The notes beneath the pieces were generated by a model that made no database searches, was not told where the DNA came from, and saw nothing but the letters and a program-made list of their open reading frames with translations. Position numbers and translations under genes: made by a program. A stretch of 64,000 nucleotides of DNA, from assembly GCF_003369915.1 (NCBI RefSeq), contig NW_022881614.1, positions 21,306,336-21,370,335 on the forward strand, read 5' to 3'. This stretch comes from Drosophila miranda (lineage: Eukaryota > Arthropoda > Insecta > Diptera > Drosophilidae). This document shows, one piece after another, positions 1 to 10,138 of this stretch (position 1 is its first letter; each line of letters begins with the position of its first letter).

Positions 1-855
1 AAAATGTGCCAAGAGCATTGTAAAAAATGTTTGTGCCTTTTATGATATCAGTGCACAAGTACAAAGCGGACCAATCGAAATCCCTAATGAGGTTATTAAG
101 CTTCGCAAACTCGGCTTTACGAAAGCAGCGGACACGTTCGGGCAGCCTACTCGACCGATCCAATACAGTTGGTCCTATATCTAGCGACACCTCGAAAGTA
201 GGGTGGTAGGCGTCTTCAGGTATAGTGAGCGGAAGGGCTCGGGTTAACAACACTATGGTCGGATCCGATACAAAGCACAGATCAAGCAATCGACCCAAGG
301 AATTATTCACATGGTTGACTTGAGACAGGGATAGGTCAAGCAAGCCGTCAACAAAGTCATGTCGTGACATGGGCACTAGAATACTAGACTCGTTTACCGA
401 AGACCAAACAGTTCCTGGCAAGTTGAAGTCACCAAGAACTATCATACGATCTTTATCAGATAGCGAGGAAGAAACAGCGGTTAAAGCGGACAAGTGCTGC
501 TCATAAATTGAAATATCCGAAGAAGGTGGGATATACGAGCAAGTAATGAATATAGCGAAAGCGGGAAGAATCAGTTTTACACACAGGAATTCCAGTTCCT
601 GTTGAACTTGGACTGTGAAGTGTTCCGACGTGAAGTAAGAGTCCACTGCAATTAGAACCCCCCCTGCCCGTCGAGACGAACGGTCCTTTCTAAAAGTTGT
701 GTACCGACCTGCCAAAACCTCGGAACTAAGAATGTCCGGCTTTAACCAGGTTTCAGTAAACACAATAACGTGGGAAGCAAATGCAACACTATCCCGGAAA
801 AGAATGCTGAGCTTACTACGCAAGCCTCTTACATTCTGATAGGTTACTAAAAGAG
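1..855 (-). CDS. CR1-like ORF2, endonuclease domain (partial)
   Basis: Partial ORF2 on the minus strand; the frame appears open to the window edge. It begins with the YQNVRGLRSK-type start of an APE-like endonuclease and overlaps the ORF1 stop at 859-861. The RRAGGVLIAVDS stretch (around 650-690) and a GDFNLPG motif (around 410-430) are hallmarks of LINE endonucleases, which nick target DNA to prime reverse transcription. A run of seven C at the RAGG codons keeps this copy in frame; the second copy at 16.75 kb has six and is shifted. RT lies outside the window. No start codon is assigned because the ORF1/ORF2 overlap leaves it ambiguous. Confidence 0.65.
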
Positions 856-858
856 AAG

Positions 859-1877
859 TTAGTTTTTTGGAAAGGTGGAAGCAAGACGGGAAGTTGAGGA
901 AGAGGAAGTTGAGGTTGAGGTTGAGGGTGGCACACTGGAAAGGTTTGGAAGGGATATGGGGGGCCTATTCTTCTTCTTAGCCTTAAACTCCTTCACCACC
1001 AAATGCTCCGGCCAAAATTTGGCGGAGCAAATGGTGTCAAATTGAGTTGGGGAGATGCTTATCTTAAACGAGGCTATCTCCCTGGCATAAGAGAAGTTAA
1101 ATTTCTCCACCTTTAAGCCCACGGCTTTTATTTTGCTTTGAATAAAAGCAATTACATCATTAGATGTGAGGTCAGGGGCCAGCCGTGAAACAAAAACTTG
1201 TCGTTTTGGTGGGACTCCCACCAGTGGTTTAGTCACCACAGGCCTAGTACCTGTGTTGGCAATATCCGGAGGTCCGGAACGTCTATTTACTGGTGGGATC
1301 GGTATAGACGGGACAACTAGCGAACTTGCGGACACCACGGACACGGACGCTGCAGACGTACTTGGCTGCACATTCTCCGAGGCGATGAATTCGGCTACCG
1401 AATCTGCGTCGCCAGCAGCTGTCGTTGCCCTTGGAGTGGCAAACGAGATCAACTGCTGCACACTTGGAGTGGTCGGAGTCAGTTTTTCGGCGGCGCACGG
1501 CTGAGTGACGGTTGGCAATTGCAGATCCCGCGGAGTGACCTTTTTGCGCCTCGGAGACTCATTCAGCAGTTTTAAACCGCTAAACTGAGCCTCCATGGCT
1601 AGGAGCCGATCGTATTGGTTTTTAAAACCAACGGTCAGCTCCTTAAAGCCACTCCGCGTCTGCCTCATGAAAGCCACCATGTCTTTCTCTCCGCACGGCA
1701 TGCCTCGCAACTGTAATGCAAGCCATTACGTTTGGCTATAGCATCACTCACGAGGCCAGAAAATCCAGCGCATTTTGCGTGCACTACGCTGTCGCAGAGC
1801 CAGCAGGGGACATTCGGCTGATCGTGGGTGATCTGCTTCTTACAGCTTTTTTTGGCACAGACCACAGCGTATTCCAT
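859..1877 (-). pseudogene. CR1-like ORF1 with PHD finger, one frameshift
   Basis: Starts at ATG 1877 with a C4HC3 pattern (CAKKSC, CWLC, HAKC, CEAC) typical of the PHD-like finger in insect CR1-type ORF1 proteins. A Ser/Thr/Pro-rich linker follows, then a conserved stretch around VFVSRLAPDLTSNDV (about 1145-1200) and a basic, Ser-rich C-terminus. ORF1 proteins of this type bind element RNA. Near 1690 this copy lacks one base compared with 17.35 kb, so finger and body are in different frames. Otherwise the body is open to the stop at 859. It is the longer of the two ORF1 copies; the other has lost 430 bp. Confidence 0.75.
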
Positions 1878-2412
1878 TTTATTTTATTATTTATTTATAT
1901 ATATACTATTATTTTCAAAACAAATTGGTATCAGACCAGTGTGCCAGACAACGCTCAAAGCGGAATTGGTAAAAAAAAAAAAGAGGGCAGAGTGGAGAGC
2001 GGTTATAGCGAGAGCTACTAAGCAGAGAGCGCTATTGCTCAGAAAGTTTAAAGAGCGAGAGAGAAGAACAGTTATTGAAGTTGAGGTGATATCGAGAGAG
2101 TGATAAAACAACAAAAGCTACCAGACGAGAGCGGACTGCAATGCAATGTAATGCGTACTCACTCACTGCAACAACACAAACACAAGCACAAGCACAAGCC
2201 GACGCCGAAAAATAAAAAGTTAAATAATGTTTTAACACAAATCAAAAGGCATGCACTCGCGTAATAGAATAGGTTTCCAGATTGTTGTCTGGTTAGGAAG
2301 TAAATTTAGAATTTAGTTAGGAAAACACCGGCTGTTTATTCAAAACAAAAGGAAAAAATGCGGAGCGCAAAACAAAAACACGTCTGATCACTACGAAAGA
2401 TACGAAAGATAC

Positions 2413-2790
2413 TGGAATGCTAAAAGCATCAAGACCATTAACAGACTTATGACGGAACACACATACGACAAAGTCTTCCTACACAGAATCAAAGCAATTG
2501 ATTCAAATATCTGCGAAACGTGCAATGTAACTGAATATGCCGAACACCTGATCTTCGATTGCCAAAGATTTGCCGGGCTCAGAATATTAATAAAAAAAGA
2601 GCCGCTACATCTCAGAGAGCTGGCAATCTTCATCAGAACTGCTGACTTAAACTTTTGACCCCTTTTTTCTTCATCATGTTATAAAGTAATTTCAGTTTAT
2701 TTTCTAAAACAGTTAAGTAATTTTCCTCTTTTTTTTATATACCCACCTGTCAAACTCGCCAAACTACATCACCAGTATCTGATCAATGTG
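2413..2790 (+). mobile_element. I-like LINE, 3' terminal remnant
   Basis: Matches the last part of the I-like ORF2 at 56950-57230, including the CCHC-like segment (CETCNVTEYAEHLIFDC) near the C-terminus, followed by the 3' UTR. It carries a 42 bp deletion near 2584 that is shared with copy 2 (25.82 kb) but absent from copy 3. Upstream, about 7.6 kb present before thr copy 2 is missing and the CR1-like 5' end abuts directly. The exact 3' end is uncertain: the AT-rich tract and TAA repeats just before thr could be either LINE tail or thr leader. Confidence 0.75.
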
Positions 2791-2833
2791 GCTACAGTGC
2801 TACGATCAAAATTCCGATCATCCTTGAGATGAT

Positions 2834-2865
2834 TTAAAAAAAAAAAAAATAATAATAATAATAAT
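2834..2865 (+). repeat. A-tract plus (TAA)n microsatellite before thr start
   Basis: A run of A followed by TAA repeats that ends in the thr ATG itself. The TAA number differs between copies: longest before copy 2, shortest before copy 3. I-type LINEs characteristically end in TAA repeats, so this may be the LINE tail joined to the thr leader. A polymorphic leader microsatellite is the alternative. Confidence 0.7.
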
Positions 2866-5800
2866 GTCTGCCGATATAGTGAAACAGTTGAAAGGCACTC
2901 GATCCGATGTTGAGGCTGCGGCCACGACAATTAAGCTGAAATTCAAGGAATTCAGCAAGGGCATCGGGATAAACGACGCCTCCTTTCCGCTAAGATATGA
3001 GTTGAGCGTGTTGCGCCTTGAAGGACAATCTGCACCAGCATGACGATCTCTACTGCGACATTGCGGCCACCGTGGTACCACACGTGGAGCCCTACGAGGA
3101 GAAGCCGAGCCTGTGGGAAGCTCATCTAACGAGCCTGCGGTACATACATCGTGAGCTTTGTCAGGAGGTAAGTTGAAGAACCAAATGCTTGCTAGCTGGT
3201 ATCCTAATTGTACGGGTGCTTCGCAGAAATCCCTGACGGAATGCCAGAAAATGTACGGCCTAGTCCGATCGCAGCCCTGCCGCCTGCAAGGGGAGGCTGA
3301 CTACAAGTTTTATTTGGACATCCATCTGACGCACTTCAATGGCATTCACTTGCAAATGCAGAAGGAGACGTTGCCCATCGCCGCCACAGATCAACTATAT
3401 TACGCCTTGGAGGCAATGGGTGTCCTCTTTGACACCATGCGCCAGCGTAAAGTGGCAAAGAATGCGGCTCTCCTGGTCCAGCTGAATGATGCCCTGTTCA
3501 GCAAGCGAGGCAAAGCCTTTCTGATGTACCTGAGCGCCCTTCCGCCCGAGAGCACGACGAAAATGTACGACCCGCTTCTCAAGCTCCTGAGCTGCAGCTG
3601 GGCCACACCCAGCTCTGAGCTGACTACTCAATTCACGGAGTATCAGGGCCTGGTTCTGGCACTGATGCAGATCGACATGTTTTCCATAGAAGCGCCGCTC
3701 GAACAACAACTGGCACTGAAGTTGCTGCGCATTTGTCGCGACCTGTACAAGGACGTCTCTCCGCAGAACTACTCCATCCAGCTCCTCTACTACTATGTCA
3801 AGCTGTTGTACGTGCGCGAGGCTACGGCGGACTTCAAGCGGACTTACATCGATCTGTGCAAGAAGTTCGTCTACTTCTTCGAGCACAAGGGCGCGACGCA
3901 CGCCAAAGAGCAGTGGTTCATGGACCTGCTGGTGTTCTTCCAGCGCCTGCAGATGCTGCTTCATCAGAGCAGCAACAAGCCTCCCTTAGACATTCTATGG
4001 CAGCAGCTCGAGGGCGACGACAGTCCCGAGGTATACACCGCCCACTTTCAACTGCTGCATGGCTGCCTTGGGCTGACGGCGAACGTAGTGAGGAGTCCGC
4101 TGGGGACCAGCTGCTCCAACGAGGCCTGTAAAAGCATTCGCAGGCATTGCCTTCTCTCCTTCGGGATGTGCGCCCTGGAAGCTTACGTTAACTGGCAGCC
4201 GACGACCGAACAGAAGTCGGACAAGGTACGTCTGCCACAGCTGGAAAACCTTTTATCTAATGAGCTTTCTCTTCAGGCACCCTATAAGCCGCTCTTGGGC
4301 ATTCTTGGCTACACCTTGGACGTGGCCAAGAGCATGAAGTGCCTGGGGCCCTCCGCCATGGAGCTAGACAAGCTGGTGCGTCTACTGGCACTCGTGGCCG
4401 AAAAGGTAGCGTGTCCCGAACAAATGTCCCTTGTGCTGGCCTTCTTGGAGCCCTTGCAACATCTACGACCGCTCATCACCAGCCAGAAAATGCTTAGTGT
4501 GCTCCTGCGAATCTACAAAGCCAGTGTCCACTGCAAGAGCTCCGACATGGCCAACCGTCTGCAGTCCACCTACCTTGCGGCCCAAACGAATCCCTCGCGG
4601 TTGCGTTCACAGCTCTTCGTCCACTACCACGAGTCCAGTCCTATGCCCAACCCCTTAACCCCCGCCCAAAAGAAACAGCTATACGATGTGGATCTGTTGG
4701 CCGTGCTGCACTTCCAGAGTGCGCGGCCCGTACCCCTGCTGCAGTCGCTACTACGCTGCCGTCACAATGACTACCACCTGGTTCTCCTGGCACGCAAGAT
4801 GCGCACCGACAGCGAGGTGGTGCGTCAGTGCGAGGAACTGCGCTTCCAGCTGCAAAGCACGGCCCTCAAGCAACCGCTCAGCCGCATGCAACAGCTGGCC
4901 ATTGGCCATACCAGTATCAGTGTGCTGCTGGAGGCTTTGGAGGCACAGAAGACCAAGTTCTCGATCAAGGAGACGGCCGAGAACAGCCTGGAGGAGTTAA
5001 TCGTCAAGAACAACTTGCTGGAGCTCAACATTAAGCGGGAGCATCGCCTGGTGGAGTTGGCTACATCGGCTATCGCTGGCTTCGCGGCCTTCTTCGAACG
5101 TGCAGACCAAGAGCCGCTCGGCTGCGACGATACACCAATCGACTGGGAAGCCCTGATCGACGATGCAGTTGCTGCAGCCATGGCTCTGTCCACCATGGGC
5201 TACATGGCGCAGGCCGATGAAGCCTGGCTGCTGATACTCAGGATTGGGCAAATGCTGGACGAGAGATTCACCTACCTGCGAGCCCAGACCCACTTCCTGG
5301 GACAAGACCACCTGAATTCTAACCAGCAGCTCCAACTCTCCGAGGAGGTGGATCGAGCGCAGGAGCTGCTCGACGATCTGTGGCCTAAGCTCCAAAACGG
5401 ATGGTTCTTTAAGCGCCAACATACTTTAGTGATGCTCTGCCTCTGCCACATGGCCAGCTACTATGCGCGGCAGGACTGTCTGTGCCACGCCCAGCTGCTG
5501 TTGCTGCAGGCCGAGGAGCTGCGCGCCCAGTTCGATGAGCGAGTTGGCAAGAGCGACATTGTGCAGATCACAATCCAGACAGTTCGCTTTCGATTGGACT
5601 ACATGCGGAAGAAGCGGTGCAGCAGCCTGCCTAGGAGGCCGTCGCCCCTGCGACAGCTAGACACGCTGGTCGACAGCGTGCGCAACTACTGCACAGTGTC
5701 CAGCGTGGACCTGGGAGCCCTGCAGCTGCTGCTGGCTGACCTCGTGAGGGAGAGCACCGAGTGTGCGGCCAATCGGCTGACCGAGCGGTTCGCCTTTTAC

Positions 5801-7150
5801 GGCACCACGCTTAACCTGGTGCTGCAGTCGGGTATGGCCCTGCGGACCATTGAGGTGCTCATCTCGTGGCTCTGGATGAACCTGCAGAATGAGTACCTGG
5901 ACCAGGCGCAGTCCAAGCTGCGCCTCCTGGACCATTTGCTCGCCATCAAGCCGCTTAGTCGAACGCTGGTGGAGCAGACATCGGCCAAATACATCCCCGC
6001 AATAGCCGCCAAGGAAGATCTCAAGGCGAATGCCATGAGCGAGCTGACCAGCAACATGCTGCTCATGCAGCTCGTGGAGCCGATAAAGAAGCAGAACCAG
6101 CTGGACGTGGCCACACTCAAGTCTCTGCCCATGCACGAGCCAATTCCCACCAGCCATCAGCTGCAGCGCTATGTGAGCAAGCAAGGGACGCCGCCCCATC
6201 TACGGGACAGCATGCAGCTGCAATGTATCTACTTTATCGTGGGATGTCTCCATGCCCGCTTCAGCTTCTTGAAAAGGGAGACCGATCAGCTGGACGACTT
6301 CTACGTAGGGGCAGGCAATTGGCTGCAGGAGGATCCCGTACGCACCGCCACACTGGGCTCCATGCTCATCGTGCACTAACTCTACCACGTCAACTATCTT
6401 CGCTTCAGAAAGAAGCACAAGGAGGCTCTCAGCTGTGCGGAGGCAGTTCTCAAATCAGTGCCCCAAACGGCGGACATCAACTATAGCTTCAACCTCATGG
6501 TCCAGATGAAGACGGCCCGGTTGGAGCTGCATCTCGGTGGCAAAGCGAGGGCGAAGACCATTAGGCGAGCCCTCGCTTTTAACACTTCGCCAGAGGATAA
6601 ACGCAGGAAAGGTGTTGTTGAGGGGACTACCAAGGCAAAATCATCTGCCAGAAAGACGCCCAGGTTCAAGATATACACGGAGCTGGAATTGCGACCACCC
6701 ATCGGCTGCAGCAACAGCAGCAGCAGTAGCAGCAAGAGCGGCAATGAGAACACGCCACCATCATATCATGTGGATCTGAATGCCTGCCAGACGATCGAGA
6801 TAAGCGATGACGATGCTGCTTCGGTTTCAGCTTCGACTCCGGCTCCCTCTCAACTGAAACGATCCCAATCTGTGCCAGCCAAGGCCACAAAGACACGCTC
6901 CGCTAGAATTGGTAGCCAACTAAAAGTACCAGAGATCATCGAATTGGACGATACCATGGAAGAGACGCCTTCCACCTCATCGGCAGCCTCAGTGAAGCGG
7001 TATCCGACTAGTGATGCAAGGAGCACTCGTGCCCGCAACAGGCAACTCGAGGAAACGCCAGCGACCACGCGGGGACGACCACGTCGGAAGGTACCGGAGC
7101 CTGCACCCCAGCAGGAGACAGTCAGCCTTAGGCGGCGGCAAAGGAACTGA
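2864..7150 (+). pseudogene. thr: three rows (separase regulatory subunit), copy 1, disabled
   Basis: Three rows forms the N-terminal, helical-repeat part of the split fly separase. With SSE and Pimples it controls sister-chromatid separation in mitosis and meiosis. Exon 1 is 2864-3167, intron 1 is 3168-3226 (GTAAGT...GCAG), and a 51 bp in-frame intron lies at 4226-4276. The end is a Ser/Lys-rich tail with a Ser run coded by AGC repeats near 6710, and the stop is at 7148-7150. The conceptual length of about 1400 aa suits the family (fly Thr is about 1380). Lesions: a 14 bp deletion in exon 1 after codon TTGCGC near 3016 (frameshift), an in-frame 39 bp deletion near 4630, and GAA to TAA at 6377-6379 that cuts off the last 257 residues. 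The frame reopens after that stop. Identity rests on family recognition and on olf186-F lying nearby. Confidence 0.8.
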
Positions 7151-7287
7151 TCAGAACTGACACTTGCATAGGCTTATAATAGTTTATAGTTAATATTTTT
7201 TTGTAGCTTGTCCTTATTCCATTTGATTGTGTATTTATAAACGTTATGGCAAGGAGATCGACCTTCCAGAGAATGTCTAAAATGTTC
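7151..7287. other. convergent 3' intergenic gap, thr / MORN gene
   Basis: Only 137 bp separate the thr stop from the stop of the opposing MORN gene. The stretch is AT-rich (TTTATAGTTAATATTTTTTTG). No separate gene is seen; the 3' UTRs of the two genes probably overlap here. Confidence 0.7.
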
Positions 7288-7958
7288 TTATTGCTTGAGC
7301 ACGCGTATCAGCGAACTCTTGCAGATGTCCTGGACCCACCGACCAAACTGAATCCGATTCTGTCCGTGGTCGAAGAAGCCAGCGCCCGACTTGCAGCCCT
7401 CCTGGAACTCTCCCACATAGCGCTTTCCGTTTGCTGAACACAGACGAAACATATGGATCGACGAGGATTCTACTGAACTTTCATTTTGTTAGAGGACTCA
7501 CCCGAGAAGAGGACGCCCCGTCCGTGCATGGCATCCTGGAGCCATTCCCCCACATAGACGCGTCTGTCCGCATACCAATGTATGCCGCGTCCTTGCCGCT
7601 TGTTCATCTGCCATTGACCAAAGTAGACGGATCCATCGTCGTAGTACTGTTTTCCCTCCCCGCTGCGCTTGTCATGGCGCCAATGACCCACATAGAGGCG
7701 ATGCACCTGGCCATCAGGGGACTCCCGCCGCATGGATCCGTAGCCATGACGTTGGCCCCGCTGCCACTGGCCCTCGTACACCAATCCACGACGGCTCGAT
7801 TTCACTCCATAGCCGTGGTGTTGGTTCCTCAGCCACTTGCCCTGATAGCGGCCATGACCTCCGGCAGGATAGCGCAGGCTTCGAACACCATTGCCGCCAC
7901 CAGCATGGCACGACGTGTTGCAGACAACTGAGCCCCAGCCCCGCTTTGGGTTTGTCAT
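7288..7958 (-). CDS. MORN-repeat protein (MORN3-like), copy 1, intact
   Basis: Two exons on the minus strand: 7958-7502 and 7433-7288, with a 68 bp GTGAGT...TTCAG intron (7434-7501). The spliced frame is open for 200 codons. The protein is a chain of MORN repeats with the recurring Y-x-G-x-W and H-G-x-G pattern (GRYQGKW, VYEGQW, LYVGHW, VYFGQW, VYVGEW, RYVGEF). The C-terminal GAGFFDHGQ...W segment resembles the end of animal MORN3, a sperm-associated protein; RSPH1 is the alternative. MORN repeats bind membranes or act as scaffolds. This copy keeps GAG where copies 2 and 3 have TAG, and keeps the exon-2 frame those copies lose, although it is 3 nt shorter there than a repaired frame would be. 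It is the only host gene in the window with a complete open frame. Confidence 0.75.
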
Positions 7959-8683
7959 CTGTGCTCTTCTTTCGTGTCCTGGGGTGCGTGCGGTGTCCCT
8001 TTTCTAATCAACCCCAACCATGTGTCCTGGCTCCGTTTGCCCCCATCCAAAAACTTTCGTTAGCTAGTCGCTCTTCCAGTCGCTCCTGGCACGCAAGCCT
8101 AACGACCTGATGGAGGTCAGGCGGGGGGAACGGCAATAGAAAATCGCTTGCTTCGGTTAAATATAGGTAGAAAAAATCGTTTAATCGTACGTGTATAAAT
8201 TACAGCGCAATTTCGCTTACATATTCGCCTATCAATATCAAAATTTGGGCTAACACGATCTGGTTCGGTTCGAATTATTGGGTTCTTACACACTACGTGG
8301 GCGAGGGAAGACTGCGCTATGGATGAGGTCTGGGTCTGACATCGCGAGCGATGGCATACCACTAAAATACAATACAGATATTAGCGGACGCGCCAACTAG
8401 TTACAACAAATATACAAGCTAATATTGAGGAATATTTAGTCAACACAGTGGTTTAAACTTGAAAGTAGTATTGCTTTAGTTTGGGTCTTTCATCATTGCA
8501 TGCGATGAGTACACAGAGGTTACGATGTGTAAAGGTCTTGAGCTTAAAGAAACATTGCTCGGGGCACAATCCTTTAGAATATACGTACTCATACTGCTTT
8601 TGTGTAATAAAAATCTACTGCCTTCTGCGTATCACAATTTGCATCAACTACAAATTTACAAAATATTCACTTATTTAGTCTGA
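7959..8683. other. non-coding: MORN gene 5' flank and olf186-F 3' UTR
   Basis: No convincing coding sequence. It lies between the MORN start and the olf186-F stop region and is conserved in all three copies (31208-32056, 62529-63379). Since olf186-F is also on the minus strand, the right half is most simply its 3' UTR. It includes AT-rich tracts and several AATAAA-like hexamers on the minus strand. Confidence 0.55.
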
Positions 8684-9276
8684 GCATACGGGAGCTGGAG
8701 ATCCTCAAGGAGCAGATGGAACAGGATCACCTCGAGCACCATAACAACCATAATCGCAATAACGGCATCCACTACGGTGCCGCCGGCGACATCGTTTAGC
8801 AGTATCAATCGCGCGAGGATCCCACGAAGCAATAAACCATCTCGGCGATGGTTCTCACCTCTCACCTCGTACTTGTGCGTCACCAGAGACCGATAGAAGT
8901 GTATGGCGAAAGCCAGGAAGATAATCATCACGGGTATCAGCACCACGCAGGCCGACCAGCCCGCCGGCGGGCTCAGATCATAGAACTTTACCCAGCACAG
9001 TATGGCTATCTCCAGCAGGAATAGGATCAACCCCAGCAGCGTCGAAAATGCCCACGCCGTCTCAATGTACCAGTGCAGGCGCTCGTGCGCCGACTCGTGC
9101 ACCAGGGAGATGCTGTGCAGGTTGCACACTACCTCGATGTTCGGCAGGATGCAGGTGCTAATCATCAAAGCCAGCATATGCACGGCCACCAGCATAGTGG
9201 TGCAGATCGCAAACGCCACTAGCATTCCGGGCGGAACCTTTGTGTCGTGATCCAGCTGCACCTCCACCATCGCCAC
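8684..9276 (-). pseudogene. olf186-F: olf186-F (Orai calcium channel) last exon, copy 1, tail inverted
   Basis: Orai forms the store-operated calcium channel of the plasma membrane and is gated by STIM. The exon starts after a CCCCCACAG acceptor at 9277 and encodes VAMVEVQLD (end of TM1 with the pore glutamate), TM2 ([18 protein letters not shown]), TM3 ([23 protein letters not shown]) and TM4, up to KYEV at about 8862. From there, 8849-8684 is the normal C-terminal coding block in reversed orientation. The cytoplasmic coiled-coil tail ([17 protein letters not shown]), which binds STIM, now lies on the plus strand. The minus frame instead reads a hydrophobic 60-residue tail. Upstream exons are absent from the window. 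The exon before the inversion is otherwise open. Confidence 0.9.
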
Positions 9277-9766
9277 CTGTGGGGGACGCAAAAGAGCAGA
9301 GGTCGGGAGATTAGTGAGAGTCGTGGATGGGCTACGGGTTACTCTGCCAAGATCGCCGCTCTCAGGAGGCAATGCTCCTTCTATTATTATTATTAGCCAT
9401 CTTTCTCAACATTTTGGCAAGTGTTGCTGGCGCGAGCAGATTTGTTTATATAATAAGTATCTCATTGGGTTAATTTATCTGATCTGCCCCTCTCTCACCT
9501 GCTACCTAGGTGCACAAACATGTGAAATATATTCAAAATATACAAAATAAAACTAGTCAAAATAGTGGAGGAACAGAGGATACCCAATGTTTTAAAGAAA
9601 ACAGTAAAAAAATATGTTGTTGCAAAAACAACATTCCAAAAATTAAGAGATTGTTAACGTAGATTAATTCTATAATATTCATCTTTCGATTTTATAATAG
9701 AATTTGACGTTGGCTATCAATGAATAAGGTGGGAATCCGCCTTCTCTCAGCGAGATCTATTGCCTG
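9277..9766 (-). other. olf186-F intron remnant
   Basis: Intronic sequence upstream of the last exon, shared with 32590-33015 and truncated by the BEL insertion at 9767. The upstream exons (including the SGFAM part of TM1) are not found to the right, so the amplified unit contains only the gene's 3' end. Copy 1 has about 70 bp near 9522-9590 that copy 2 lacks. Confidence 0.65.
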
Positions 9767-10138
9767 TGTGGAGATAATGTTTTTTATCCCCAATCGGCCG
9801 ACTAATTATTTCGAATTAAATAAAACTCGGCGCAGAAATAAAATTACGATATGTTCTTTAATGCATGACATCCAAATTGCAAGTGTGGCTTGCCTGCCCT
9901 TTACATTGCCGCTCCGATCGCTAAGCGCAGCTTCGCTCGGCCGACGTCGGTAGGCAGACGCAAAGCGGAGATAGCGAAGAGCGAGCTGGCAGAGAGCGTT
10001 TAGCAGGGCAAGCAAGCGCAAAGCTTTAACAAACAAATGAGTGACATAGACATAAGTAACAAACAAAATAAGCGGCTGAGGGCCAAGAATTAGGTGCTAT
10101 TTGGCAAGCAGCTAATCGGCTGGGTTCTGCTCCGAACA
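9767..10138 (-). repeat. BEL LTR (3' LTR of copy 1)
   Basis: 372 bp, nearly identical to 12754-13125. Begins TGTGGAG and ends CCGAACA on the plus strand. GC-rich core around the CGGCCGACGTCGG segment. Confidence 0.9.

Larger units (their letters stand above)
1..2412 (-). mobile_element. CR1-like non-LTR retrotransposon, 5' part, cut by window edge
   Basis: Antisense LINE whose sequence closely matches 16096-18072. Read on the minus strand it runs from a 5' UTR (about 2412 to 1878) through an ORF1 with a PHD-like finger to the endonuclease part of ORF2, which continues beyond base 1. The 5' UTR contains a CACAAG-type short repeat and purine-rich tracts. The right end is fused without the flank seen in the other copy: at about 2412 the sequence switches to the 3' end of an I-like LINE. 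Clade is inferred from the ORF1 PHD finger plus an apurinic-type endonuclease and the RT motifs of the second copy. Jockey is the nearest alternative. Confidence 0.8.

Noticed and set aside
3395-3964. Long open frame antisense to thr (repeated in all copies)
   Set aside because: It shadows the GC-rich codon structure of thr on the other strand and has no recognisable domain.
7431-7931. Plus-strand open frame of 166 codons over the MORN exon
   Set aside because: It is the antisense of a clear MORN-repeat protein with proper splice sites.
7288-7958. Assignment of the MORN gene to RSPH1
   Set aside because: The C-terminal GAGFFDHGQ block fits MORN3 better, so no symbol is given.
8117-8362. 81-codon minus-strand open frame between MORN and olf186-F
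   Set aside because: Codon content and position fit olf186-F 3' UTR or MORN 5' flank; no domain and no splice context.
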